From assembly GCF_003315205.1 (NCBI RefSeq), contig NZ_QNRR01000001.1:310001-374000 (forward strand): a stretch of 64,000 bases of DNA. Direction: 5' to 3'. This DNA is from Roseimicrobium gellanilyticum (GTDB lineage: Bacteria; Verrucomicrobiota; Verrucomicrobiia; Verrucomicrobiales; Verrucomicrobiaceae). The notes under the pieces are model-generated. The model was not told where the DNA came from and did not search any database. It saw only the letters and a program-made list of their open reading frames with translations. Each line of letters opens with the position of its first letter. Within the stretch, counting starts at the first letter, position 1. This document shows positions 47,863 to 55,940 of this stretch, piece after piece. Made by a program: the position numbers and the translations under genes.

Positions 47863-48588
47863 ATGAACGAAAACGCTCCCCAGAATTTTGATTCCACCGA
47901 CCTTGACCGTCTGCATGCAGCGGTGAAGCGCGAGAAGCCGGACGTGCGTCCTGGCGCGGAACCTTCGCCCCTTTGGGTCTTCATCGCCACCATGGTGGCC
48001 ATGGTCTTTGGCGGTGGTTACCTCGGTGCCTATGTCGGCGGCTTCGGTTTCGACCGGAATTCTCCCTTCGATGGCACTCCCAAGGATGTTCGCCCTATCA
48101 TTCAGACGGAAGGTGGAGAACTTGATCCCTTCCAGTTCGCCATGAAAAAGGGCGCTGGTGTGTACAACATCTGCGGTGGCTGCCACGGCGCCGCGGGTAC
48201 TGGCCAGCCCGGTGCCATTCCTCCGCTCGCCGGCTCCGAATGGGTGCTCGGTGGCACAGAGCGTACTACTCGCGTGATTCTTCACGGCCTCGGCGGCGCG
48301 GTGCAGGTCAAGGGTGTTACCTACAATGGTGTGATGCCTCCGCAGGGTGCGCTTTCCGACAAGGAAATCTCCTACGTGCTCACCTACATCCGCAACTCCT
48401 GGGGCAACTCCGGCCACATGGTCACTCCGGAAATGGTGAAGAAAGTGCGTGAAGAAACCGCCACCCATGCGGCTGCCTACACCCAAGCCGAGCTCGATGC
48501 TTTTAAGGACAAGGACATCGAAGGCCCGATTCCTGCCGGTCCTGGCGCTACTGTAGCCCCCGCCGCTGCTCCCGCTCCTGCCAAGTAA
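47863..48588 (+). CDS. Membrane-anchored monoheme cytochrome c, CcoP-like
   Basis: The 241-residue protein has a cytoplasmic N-terminal segment, one helix (WVFIATMVAMVFGGGYLGAY) and a cytochrome c domain with YNICGGCHGAAGTGQPG near residue 103 and a methionine region YNGVMPPQG. Unlike canonical diheme CcoP, it has only one CxxCH. The C-terminus is Ala/Pro-rich (TVAPAAAPAPAK). It completes a ccoN-ccoO-cytochrome trio just before the aa3 oxidase genes and could be the direct donor to CuA. Confidence 0.88.
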   Translation: MNENAPQNFDSTDLDRLHAAVKREKPDVRPGAEPSPLWVFIATMVAMVFGGGYLGAYVGGFGFDRNSPFDGTPKDVRPIIQTEGGELDPFQFAMKKGAGVYNICGGCHGAAGTGQPGAIPPLAGSEWVLGGTERTTRVILHGLGGAVQVKGVTYNGVMPPQGALSDKEISYVLTYIRNSWGNSGHMVTPEMVKKVREETATHAAAYTQAELDAFKDKDIEGPIPAGPGATVAPAAAPAPAK

Positions 48589-48635
48589 CCTTTTCCGAAA
48601 CCCACTTACCAAGTACAGGTCAGCTCCTTTATCTC

Positions 48636-50564
48636 ATGAGCTCTGCGACTGCCACTCACGACCACTCTCACGCCGATCATGCGCACGAGCATGATCATCA
48701 CCAGCAGAGCTGGCTCTACAAGTACATCTTCTCGACCGACCACAAGGTCATCGGCATCCAGTACGGATTTACCGCGATGGCGTTCCTGCTGTTCGGTTTC
48801 TTCCTGATGATGGTCATGCGCTGGAGCATTGCCTTCCCGGGCCAGCCGATGCCGATCTTCGGTGCCATCATGGGTGAGCGCTGGGCTCCTGGCGGTGTGG
48901 TGACTCCTGAGCTCTACAACATGTTCGGTGCCATGCACGGCACCATCATGGTGTTCCTCGGCATCGTGCCCCTTGGTTTCGCTGCTTTCGGCAACTACGT
49001 GATGCCCCTGCAAATCGGTGCGGTGGACATGGCCTTCCCGAAGCTGAACGCCTGGAGCTACTGGCTCTATTTCATCGGCGGCCTCATGATGATGATCAGC
49101 TTCTTCCTTCCGACGGGCGCTGCCCAGGTGGGTTGGACGAACTACTCACCGTTGGCCACCACGGCCCAAATCGACGTGAAGGACCTGTTCTGGACTGGCC
49201 AGACGCAGTGGCTCATGGCGATGGTAATGCTCATCTCCTCCTCGCTGCTCGGTGCTGTGAACTTCATCACCACCCTGCTGAACCTGCGCTGCAAGGGCAT
49301 GACCTGGATGCGCATGCCGTTCTTCTGCTGGGCGATGCTCGTGACCGCCTTCCTGCTGCTCCTGGCTTTCCCCCCTCTGGAAGTGGCCGCCATTCTGCAG
49401 CTCTTTGACCGTCTCTTCGGTTCCAGCTTCTTCCTGCCCACTGGACTTGTGGAAGCCAACCGTCACCTTGACATCGCCGGCGGTGGTAGCCCTCTCCTGT
49501 ACCAGCACTTGTTCTGGTTCCTGGGTCACCCTGAGGTGTACGTGCTCATCCTTCCGGCCATCGCCATTGTGGCGGAGGTCATCCCGACGAACATTCGCCG
49601 TCCGCTGTGGGGCCATCGCACGATGATCTACGCAGCCCTCGTGCTGGGCTTCCTGAGCTTCATCGTGTGGGCACACCACATGTACCTCACCGGCATGGGC
49701 TCGGTGGTGAGCACCTTCTTCCAGATCACCACGGTGTTGATCTCGGTGCCCTCGGTGATCCTGCTGACCTGCCTCATGATCTCCCTGTGGGGTGGTTCCA
49801 TCCGCTTCAATACGGCGATGCTGTTCGCATGCGCGTTCCTCCCGATGTTCGGTATCGGTGGTCTCACCGGTCTGCCGCTGGCCTTCAGCTACATCGACCT
49901 CTTCCTGCACGACACCTACTATGTGATCGGTCACTTCCACTACGTGGTGGCGCCGGGTACCATCTTTGGTCTCTTTGCAGGCATCTACCACTGGTACCCC
50001 AAGATCACGGGACGTTTCATGAATGAAACTGCCGGTCGCTGGCACTTCTGGCCCTCCCTGGTGTTCATGAACCTGCTGTTCGCGCCGATGTTGGTGCAGG
50101 GTATGGCGGGCTTCCATCGCCGCTGGCACGATGGTGGTGCTGCCTTTGAAGGCACGACCCACGGCAGCATGTGGATCTCCGAACTCGTCGGGGGTGTGTT
50201 CAAGCTCTTTGGCTTCCACATGTATGATGGCAAGGGTAACGACATCACGGACACCCTGATGATTCTCAACCCGCTGATGTCCTTCGCAGCATGGGGACTC
50301 GCCCTGTCGCAGGTTCCTTTCATCATCAATCTCTTCCTGAGCATCAAGGGTGGCAAGAAGGTGACCTCGGACAATCCTTGGCAGTCCACCACGCTTGAGT
50401 GGGCAACACCGACGCCTCCCGGACACGGCAACTTCCTTGAGGATCCGGTCGTCTACCGCCAGCCCTATGAGTACAGCGTCCCCGGCGCCGAAACGGACTA
50501 CACACCCTCGTGGCTTCCTGAAGGTGCCAAGGTGGAGGACAAACTCACCCACGCAAAGCACTGA
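48636..50564 (+). CDS. ctaD: Cytochrome c oxidase subunit I (aa3-type, A family)
   Basis: The 642-residue protein has all catalytic motifs: FWFLGHPEVYVLIL (CuB His and cross-linked Tyr, with the D-channel Glu) near 297, the CuB pair VWAHHMYLTGM near 345, and HDTYYVIGHFHYVVAPG (heme a3 and heme a ligands) near 424. It is the real terminal oxidase of the cluster, reducing oxygen and pumping protons. The first 25 residues are a striking histidine-rich segment (HDHSHADHAHEHDHHQQ). Codons and spacing are like the rest of the operon. Confidence 0.96.
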   Translation: MSSATATHDHSHADHAHEHDHHQQSWLYKYIFSTDHKVIGIQYGFTAMAFLLFGFFLMMVMRWSIAFPGQPMPIFGAIMGERWAPGGVVTPELYNMFGAMHGTIMVFLGIVPLGFAAFGNYVMPLQIGAVDMAFPKLNAWSYWLYFIGGLMMMISFFLPTGAAQVGWTNYSPLATTAQIDVKDLFWTGQTQWLMAMVMLISSSLLGAVNFITTLLNLRCKGMTWMRMPFFCWAMLVTAFLLLLAFPPLEVAAILQLFDRLFGSSFFLPTGLVEANRHLDIAGGGSPLLYQHLFWFLGHPEVYVLILPAIAIVAEVIPTNIRRPLWGHRTMIYAALVLGFLSFIVWAHHMYLTGMGSVVSTFFQITTVLISVPSVILLTCLMISLWGGSIRFNTAMLFACAFLPMFGIGGLTGLPLAFSYIDLFLHDTYYVIGHFHYVVAPGTIFGLFAGIYHWYPKITGRFMNETAGRWHFWPSLVFMNLLFAPMLVQGMAGFHRRWHDGGAAFEGTTHGSMWISELVGGVFKLFGFHMYDGKGNDITDTLMILNPLMSFAAWGLALSQVPFIINLFLSIKGGKKVTSDNPWQSTTLEWATPTPPGHGNFLEDPVVYRQPYEYSVPGAETDYTPSWLPEGAKVEDKLTHAKH

Positions 50565-50633
50565 AGTTCCTGATACCCGGCAGCATCGCGACCGTCTCCG
50601 TCTCAATCTGACAACCTGCTTCTCTCTCTTCTG

Positions 50634-52145
50634 ATGGAAATCCCATACACCGTAAAAGCCAGACCGGACACCGGGCTGTGGAATGCCAAGATTGGCGTCT
50701 GGCTCTTCCTCGCCTCCGAAGTCATGCTCTTCGGCGGCCTGTTCTCCGCCTACATCTTCCTGCGCCTTGCGCCAGAAGGTCCCTGGCCGGTGCAGGTGCT
50801 CACGGTGAGCTGGGGATTCTGGAACACCCTGATCCTGATTCTATCCTCCGTGACCGTGCTTCAGGCATGGGTCGCGCTGAAGCTGCGGAAGTACAATCTC
50901 TTCCGCATCTGGATGGCCCTCACCATCTTCTGTGCTTTCGCCTTCCTCGGCATCAAAAGCATCGAGTACAATGACAAGTTCCATCACTACGGTCTGCGCC
51001 TGCATGACGGCTCGGTGATGGAAGGCCACTTGCCTCACGAGGCAGACGGTTCCCACGGCAAGTACAAGATCACGTTCTCCGACGTGACCACGGTGACCCT
51101 GGCCAGTCGCCCCATGGACATGGGTCTCTTCGGCATCAGCTTCTTCCACAACGGCTCGGACGGAGAGTTCTTGAAGTACATCACGGAAGGTGAACCCAAG
51201 TTCAAGACCGAAGACGGCGCGGAGATCACCCTTGATGAAGCCAAGGTGAAGGAATTGATGGACCACGCCCGCAGCAAGGAACACAAGGACGAGAAGGGCG
51301 TTTGGAAGCCCATCGCCTCGGTGAAGCTCACGGCGGTGAAGCCCCTGAAATTCACGATCCCTGCCGGCAAGATGTTCGACAACTCCTGGACGGAGAAGAA
51401 TGCCTACCTTCGTGACGGCACTGTCCTCGAAGGCAAGCTCACGGATGACGCTGTGAAGCTCGAGGTCGACAAGCTGGACTTCCGCTGGCTCTTCCCCCAC
51501 CACGAGAAGGACGAGGAGAAGGCTTTTGCCGCCGCCCTCAACGCAGATCTTTGGAAGCACATTCCCAATGGGGCTGAATTGAAGGAGAAGTTCAAGACGC
51601 ACCGTGCCCACCATCTGGATCACTTCCACAAGAAGCACGATGCTGATCTTGGCGGCAAGGCGGTTCCGAATCCCATGAACAACGACGACTTCGTGCGCAA
51701 CACCTATTCGGTGCTGCATGCGGAGCTGGAGAAGTTCTCTGCGGGTGGTGCCACGCATGAACCTGCAAAGCATTCCAGCAATCAGGACGCCAATGGCACT
51801 GCCTCCCGGGTGGCTGCTCTGGAACAAGGCGCTGCGCATGATGCCTCCGGCGGTGGTCACCACGACCATCCCACGGTCACTGTGCCCCACAAGGAAGTGG
51901 CCCACTTCTCCAACTTCACCCCGAAGTGGCATAACTACTACGCCATCTACTTCTGCATCACCGGCCTTCACGGTTTGCACGTTCTTGCTGGCGCGCTCGT
52001 CCTCTCTTATTTCCTCCTCTTCGGCAAGAAGCTGTATGACAAGGATCCCGAGCACATGGCAAACCGTGTGGAAGTAGGCGGCCTCTTCTGGCACTTTGTG
52101 GATCTGGTGTGGATCTTCCTTTTCCCGCTGCTGTATCTCCTCTAG
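50634..52145 (+). CDS. ctaE: Cytochrome c oxidase subunit III with large soluble insertion
   Basis: Residues 1-117 hold the first three helices (LWNAKIGVWLFLASEVMLFG, SWGFWNTLILILSSVTVLQA), and residues about 428-503 hold the last two (YYAIYFCITGLHGLHVLAGA, GLFWHFVDLVWIFLFPLLYL), both normal subunit III. Between them lie about 310 hydrophilic residues absent from typical 190-270-residue subunit III proteins. The insert contains two similar beta motifs (LHDGSVMEGHL and LRDGTVLEGKL), helical charged stretches and a histidine-rich end (GGGHHDHPTVTVPHKEVAH). The frame is intact throughout, so it is not a frameshift product. The insert's role is unknown. It lies between ctaD and the subunit IV gene. 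Confidence 0.9.
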   Translation: MEIPYTVKARPDTGLWNAKIGVWLFLASEVMLFGGLFSAYIFLRLAPEGPWPVQVLTVSWGFWNTLILILSSVTVLQAWVALKLRKYNLFRIWMALTIFCAFAFLGIKSIEYNDKFHHYGLRLHDGSVMEGHLPHEADGSHGKYKITFSDVTTVTLASRPMDMGLFGISFFHNGSDGEFLKYITEGEPKFKTEDGAEITLDEAKVKELMDHARSKEHKDEKGVWKPIASVKLTAVKPLKFTIPAGKMFDNSWTEKNAYLRDGTVLEGKLTDDAVKLEVDKLDFRWLFPHHEKDEEKAFAAALNADLWKHIPNGAELKEKFKTHRAHHLDHFHKKHDADLGGKAVPNPMNNDDFVRNTYSVLHAELEKFSAGGATHEPAKHSSNQDANGTASRVAALEQGAAHDASGGGHHDHPTVTVPHKEVAHFSNFTPKWHNYYAIYFCITGLHGLHVLAGALVLSYFLLFGKKLYDKDPEHMANRVEVGGLFWHFVDLVWIFLFPLLYLL

Positions 52146-52190
52146 TCCAGCGCTCTTACCTGTTCCGTACAAATTTTAGACTGATTCAAC

Positions 52191-52538
52191 ATGGCACACG
52201 ACCATCACGACCACGACAGCCCTGAAGCGATCCGCAAGGCATCGAATATGATCTGGATCGTTGGACTTGTCCTTGTATTCGGCACGGTTGTTACCGTGTG
52301 GGCAAGAGACTGGGATATGGGTACCCGCGGTAAAAACATTGCCTTCGGCATGCTCATCGCAACCATCAAAGCCTCGTTCGTGGGACTGATCTTCATGCAC
52401 TTGAAGAGCGAGCGTGGCCTGATCTACAAGTTCCTCTTCTTCACGGTCATCTTCGCCATCGGGTTGTTTGTGCTGACGTACCTCGCGTGGGCTGACCCGC
52501 TGCATTCGCACATCATTCCGGCCGTCGAGCACGGTTAA
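52191..52538 (+). CDS. Cytochrome c oxidase subunit IV (prokaryotic, COX4_pro type)
   Basis: The 115-residue protein has three membrane helices (MIWIVGLVLVFGTVVTVWA, GKNIAFGMLIATIKASFVGL, IYKFLFFTVIFAIGLFVLTY) and the family feature KASFVGLIFMHLK. It begins with a histidine/aspartate-rich start (MAHDHHDHD). The small subunit stabilises the oxidase. It lies 45 nt after subunit III. Confidence 0.88.
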   Translation: MAHDHHDHDSPEAIRKASNMIWIVGLVLVFGTVVTVWARDWDMGTRGKNIAFGMLIATIKASFVGLIFMHLKSERGLIYKFLFFTVIFAIGLFVLTYLAWADPLHSHIIPAVEHG

Positions 52539-52559
52539 TAAGTCACTTCTCTTCACGCG

Positions 52560-52769
52560 ATGTCTCTCAAGGGTTTCCACATCCTGTTCATCACCTTGGC
52601 CTTCCTTTGCACGGCGGGCTTCTGGGGGTGGGCGGTGGTGTTCGCGGAGCGCGCGAAGGAGCTGGGCGTGTCCGCCATGGCAAATTTCAGCGGCTCGCTC
52701 GCCATCGCGTTGCTGGTGTACGGCATCTGGTTTGTCGTCCGCAAGAGCAAAACCATCCACGTTGTCTGA
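52560..52769 (+). CDS. Two-helix small membrane protein of the oxidase operon
   Basis: The 69-residue product has two hydrophobic helices (FHILFITLAFLCTAGFWGWA and FSGSLAIALLVYGIWFVVRK) separated by a short loop. It starts 21 nt after subunit IV and ends 11 nt before the next small gene, in the same direction and tightly packed, so it is probably a true accessory subunit. No family is recognised. Confidence 0.7.
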   Translation: MSLKGFHILFITLAFLCTAGFWGWAVVFAERAKELGVSAMANFSGSLAIALLVYGIWFVVRKSKTIHVV

Positions 52770-52780
52770 CCCCATCTGAC

Positions 52781-52981
52781 ATGGACCTTATCACCCCGCT
52801 GCTTTCCTGCGCCACCTGCATGCCAGACCCTTCTTCGGAAGTGTCGAAGGCTGCCAGCATGTCCATCATGTTCCTCGGTGTGATCATCCTTGGGATGATG
52901 GGGCTCTTCATCAAAATCATGTTCAACTTTGCCCGCCGTGAGCGGGAGTTCGAAAAGTCCTCTCCTGCGCAATCATCATGA
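52781..52981 (+). CDS. Single-helix small membrane protein of the oxidase operon
   Basis: From ATG 52781 the 66-residue product reads MDLITPLLSCATCMPDPSSE, then one helix (MSIMFLGVIILGMMGLFIKI) and a charged tail (FARREREFEKSS). A CxxC pair lies near the N-terminus, before the helix and without the heme histidine, so it might bind copper or form a disulfide. Its stop overlaps the start of subunit II by ATGA (52978-52981), strong support for translation. Confidence 0.7.
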   Translation: MDLITPLLSCATCMPDPSSEVSKAASMSIMFLGVIILGMMGLFIKIMFNFARREREFEKSSPAQSS

Positions 52982-53805
52982 ATCTGGATCCTATCGTCGC
53001 TGCCATCCCTGCCCTTAACAAGATTCTGGGTATCCCGGAGCTTGCTTCCGAGCATGGAGAAATGGTCGATCACATGCTGGAACTGGTGCACTGGTTCATG
53101 CTGGTTCTGTTCATCGGCTGGAGCACTTTCCTGGTGTTTGTGTTCACCAAGTTCCGCAAGGACAAGAGCGCCAAGGCGGACTACGTCGGTGTGCGTGGTC
53201 ACGCGTCGACCCACATTGAAATCGGCGTGGTGATTGTGGAGGCCATTCTGCTCCTCGGGTTTGCCTTTCCCCTCTGGGCACAGCAGTCCGTGGGCTATCC
53301 CACCGGCAAGGAAGTGGTGAAGGTGCGCGCCATGGGTGAGAAGTTTAAGTGGAACTTCCAGTACGCTGGCCAGGATGGCACCCTCGGTGGGTACGCTCTC
53401 GCAAACATTGGAAACCCCGCCACGAATGAAATGGGGCTCGACGCCAAGGACCCGAATGGCAAGGATGACTTCGTGAAGGGTGCTACTCTGACCCTCCCCG
53501 TCGGCCGCCCGGTGATCATCGACGTGACCAGCAAGGACGTGATTCACAACCTCGCGCTCGTCCCCATGCGTGCCGCGCAGGACGCCACCCCTGGCGTGAA
53601 CGGTCACCTCTGGTTCACCCCCACAAAGACGGGCTCATGGGACATCATCTGCGGTCAGCTTTGTGGCGCCGGTCACAGTGGCATGCGCGGCACTCTGGAA
53701 GTGATTCCGCAGAAGGACTTTGACGAATTCATGAAGGAAGGCAGCGAAGGCGCCCTCAAGAATGCTGCTGCTGCCCCGGCCGCAGCCCCGGCTGCCGCGC
53801 ACTAA
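52978..53805 (+). CDS. ctaC: Cytochrome c oxidase subunit II (CuA-containing)
   Basis: The 275-residue protein has two N-terminal helices (MLVLFIGWSTFLVFVFTKF, IGVVIVEAILLLGFAFPLWA) and a periplasmic cupredoxin domain with the CuA ligands VIHNLALVP and IICGQLCGAGHSGMRG near residue 224. It accepts electrons from cytochrome c and passes them to subunit I. No heme is attached, so it is not a caa3 type. An Ala/Pro-rich tail ends the protein. Its position after subunits III and IV differs from the usual II-I-III order. Confidence 0.95.
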   Translation: MNLDPIVAAIPALNKILGIPELASEHGEMVDHMLELVHWFMLVLFIGWSTFLVFVFTKFRKDKSAKADYVGVRGHASTHIEIGVVIVEAILLLGFAFPLWAQQSVGYPTGKEVVKVRAMGEKFKWNFQYAGQDGTLGGYALANIGNPATNEMGLDAKDPNGKDDFVKGATLTLPVGRPVIIDVTSKDVIHNLALVPMRAAQDATPGVNGHLWFTPTKTGSWDIICGQLCGAGHSGMRGTLEVIPQKDFDEFMKEGSEGALKNAAAAPAAAPAAAH

Positions 53806-53853
53806 ATTGCGAGGTGGTGCCTGCTGCGCTGTCCCGGCATTTTCTGTCTCTCG

Positions 53854-53885
53854 AATGTCCCGCACTGTTGACTGTGCGGGACATT
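53854..53885. terminator. Strong hairpin after the oxidase genes
   Basis: AATGTCCCGCAC/GTGCGGGACATT forms a perfect 12-bp stem with an 8-nt loop, 48 nt after the subunit II stop and 24 nt before ctaA. There is no T-run after it, so it may attenuate expression or protect mRNA rather than terminate fully. Confidence 0.5.
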
Positions 53886-53908
53886 TCGCCTGAGGCCAGC
53901 GCACGCAC

Positions 53909-54952
53909 ATGATCTGGACCCGTTTTCAACGCCTTGCCATCGCGACTTTCATCGCGGTGGAGCTGCTCATTTTTGTGGGCGCTGCCGTGCGGGCGAGCGG
54001 CTCCGGTCTCGGGTGTCCGGACTGGCCATTCTGCTACGGCTGCTGGCTGCCACCGACCAAGGCTGCGGACATCGATTTTTCAAAGCTGGATCTGGAGAAG
54101 TTCCGGAAGAAAGCAGCCCAGCACGGACGTGACCCTGCCAGCATCACCGAGGAGAGCTTGCGCACCGAGTTCGATCCTGTAGCCACATGGATTGAGTACC
54201 TGAACCGGCTCACCAGCCTTCCCGTGGGCTTTACTTCGCTGCTTCTTTTTGGGGCTTCGTTTGGCCAGCTCAAGCAAAGACGGTTTGGAGTCTTTCTCGC
54301 GGGAGTGAGCGCTTTCGCCCTGGTACTCATCAACGCGTGGTTGGGTGCCCGCGTGGTGCTCAGTGGATTGAAGCCTGGCATCATCACCCTGCACATGGCC
54401 CTGGCCATTCTCCTGCAGTGTGTACTGGTGTATGCGGCGTGGCGGGGCACCGCAATGCCCTGGCACCTGAACACCAAGGGCCGGATGACTGCAGGTCTCA
54501 GAATGCTGGGATGGTTGCTTTTCCTCCTCATTGTGATTGAGGGGGTGATGGGCTCCCAGGTGCGCGAGTTGACGGATGCGCTGGCCAAGAGTCATGTGGG
54601 TGAGCTTCGTTCGCAGTGGGTGGGTGAGCTGGAGCAGAGCTGGGTGTACCTCATCCACCGGAGCTTCTCGTGGCTCATTGTGGCTTGCGTCCTTTGGTGG
54701 GTATGGGAGGCAAAGTCGGTTCTGAAAAAGGTGGGATGGCTGGAGTGGGGTGTGGTGGGGATTGTCTTTGCGCAGATGTTTTTAGGATTGATCCTGGCTC
54801 ACGTGGGCATCGTGCGCGTGGCGCAAGTGCTGCACATCGGCTTGTCTTCCATCCTCGTAAGCGGGTTGTTCCTGTGGCTCTTGGGTGCCACGAACCGGAA
54901 GACCGATGGCAGCGCTGCGGTTGCGGGTGGCGTCCCGGCCCCGACGCGTTAA
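53909..54952 (+). CDS. ctaA: Heme A synthase (COX15/CtaA)
   Basis: The 347-residue membrane protein has about eight helices with the COX15 signature VGAAVRASGSGLGCPDWPFCYG and heme-ligand histidines around IEYLNRLTSL, ITLHMALAILLQ, LIHRSFSWLI and VLHIGLSS. It converts heme O to heme A for the aa3 oxidase encoded upstream. A short hydrophilic insert follows the first helix (ADIDFSKLDLEKFRKKAAQH). It is followed by ctaB after 18 nt, giving an assembly module. Confidence 0.93.
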   Translation: MIWTRFQRLAIATFIAVELLIFVGAAVRASGSGLGCPDWPFCYGCWLPPTKAADIDFSKLDLEKFRKKAAQHGRDPASITEESLRTEFDPVATWIEYLNRLTSLPVGFTSLLLFGASFGQLKQRRFGVFLAGVSAFALVLINAWLGARVVLSGLKPGIITLHMALAILLQCVLVYAAWRGTAMPWHLNTKGRMTAGLRMLGWLLFLLIVIEGVMGSQVRELTDALAKSHVGELRSQWVGELEQSWVYLIHRSFSWLIVACVLWWVWEAKSVLKKVGWLEWGVVGIVFAQMFLGLILAHVGIVRVAQVLHIGLSSILVSGLFLWLLGATNRKTDGSAAVAGGVPAPTR

Positions 54953-54970
54953 GTTGAGCGACCACCCACC

Positions 54971-55912
54971 ATGACGGAAACCGAGACCACCAGCAGCAAC
55001 ACGGCACCATCGCCAGGCACCATGAAGGACATCATGGTACTGACGAAGTTCCGTCTGAGCGCGATGGTGATCGTCACCACCTTCGTGGGTTTTTGGCTGA
55101 ACAGTCATGGCCCGCTGAACTGGTGGCTTCTGGTGCACACCATCCTGGGCAGCACGCTCGCGGCCTTTGGGGCAGCGGTGTTCAACCAACTGATGGAGAT
55201 CGACGTCGATAAGCGCATGAAGCGAACAGCGGATCGGCCGCTGCCTTCACGTCGTATGGAACCGGGGGCTGCCTTTGCCATTGGATGGCTGTTGAGCGCG
55301 TTTGCCATCATTCATCTGGTCAAGATGGTGAATCTGGAAGCTGCCACCTTGTGCGCCATGACGCTGGCGGTATACCTCTTCATTTACACACCGATGAAAC
55401 AGCAGTCCGCGTGGAATACCATTGTGGGCGCGGTGTCTGGGGCGTTGCCACCCCTTATCGGTTGGGCTGGTGCGGCAGGTCAGCCCGCAGAGAGTGATCC
55501 GTATTTCCGCTGGCAGATCATTGTCTCACCGGGAGCCATCTATCTCTTCCTGCTTCTCTTCCTGTGGCAGCTTCCACACTTCCTGGCCATCAACTGGATG
55601 TACCGCGATGAATATCGGAAGGGTGGTTTTGTCATGTGGGCGAATGATGATGACACAGGGGCCAAGACCTCACGTCTCGCGTTTCTCTTTTCCATCTGCA
55701 CGGTGGTCGCAGCCTTCCTGCCGGCGCTCACAGGCCAGACGGGGTTCTGGTTCCTGCCTGCGGCTTGTGTCATCAATGGAGCGCTGCTCTGGCTGGCGTG
55801 GAAGTTCCTGAAAACTCCAGACCGCCCCACGGCACGAAAACTTTTCTTCTACACCCTGATGCATTTACCGCTGCTGCTCGGGGTGAGCATGGCATTCTGG
55901 AAGCGCCTGTGA
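54971..55912 (+). CDS. ctaB: Protoheme IX farnesyltransferase (heme O synthase)
   Basis: The 313-residue UbiA-type prenyltransferase has LTKFRLSAMVIVTTFVGFWL, the first Asp-rich motif NQLMEIDVDKRMKRTADRPL with the two conserved aspartates, and the second loop region MYRDEYRKGGFVMWANDDDT. Nine helices are expected. It farnesylates heme B to heme O, the substrate of CtaA. ATG 54971 lies 18 nt after ctaA; the first 17 residues are a polar Thr/Ser-rich extension. Confidence 0.94.
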   Translation: MTETETTSSNTAPSPGTMKDIMVLTKFRLSAMVIVTTFVGFWLNSHGPLNWWLLVHTILGSTLAAFGAAVFNQLMEIDVDKRMKRTADRPLPSRRMEPGAAFAIGWLLSAFAIIHLVKMVNLEAATLCAMTLAVYLFIYTPMKQQSAWNTIVGAVSGALPPLIGWAGAAGQPAESDPYFRWQIIVSPGAIYLFLLLFLWQLPHFLAINWMYRDEYRKGGFVMWANDDDTGAKTSRLAFLFSICTVVAAFLPALTGQTGFWFLPAACVINGALLWLAWKFLKTPDRPTARKLFFYTLMHLPLLLGVSMAFWKRL

Positions 55913-55940
55913 TCGTTCCGCAGCGTACCCTTCTTCAGTC

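Noticed and set aside
53866-53890. Classical Rho-independent terminator after subunit II
   Set aside because: The stem is excellent but no T-tract follows on either strand; listed only as a hairpin with moderate confidence.
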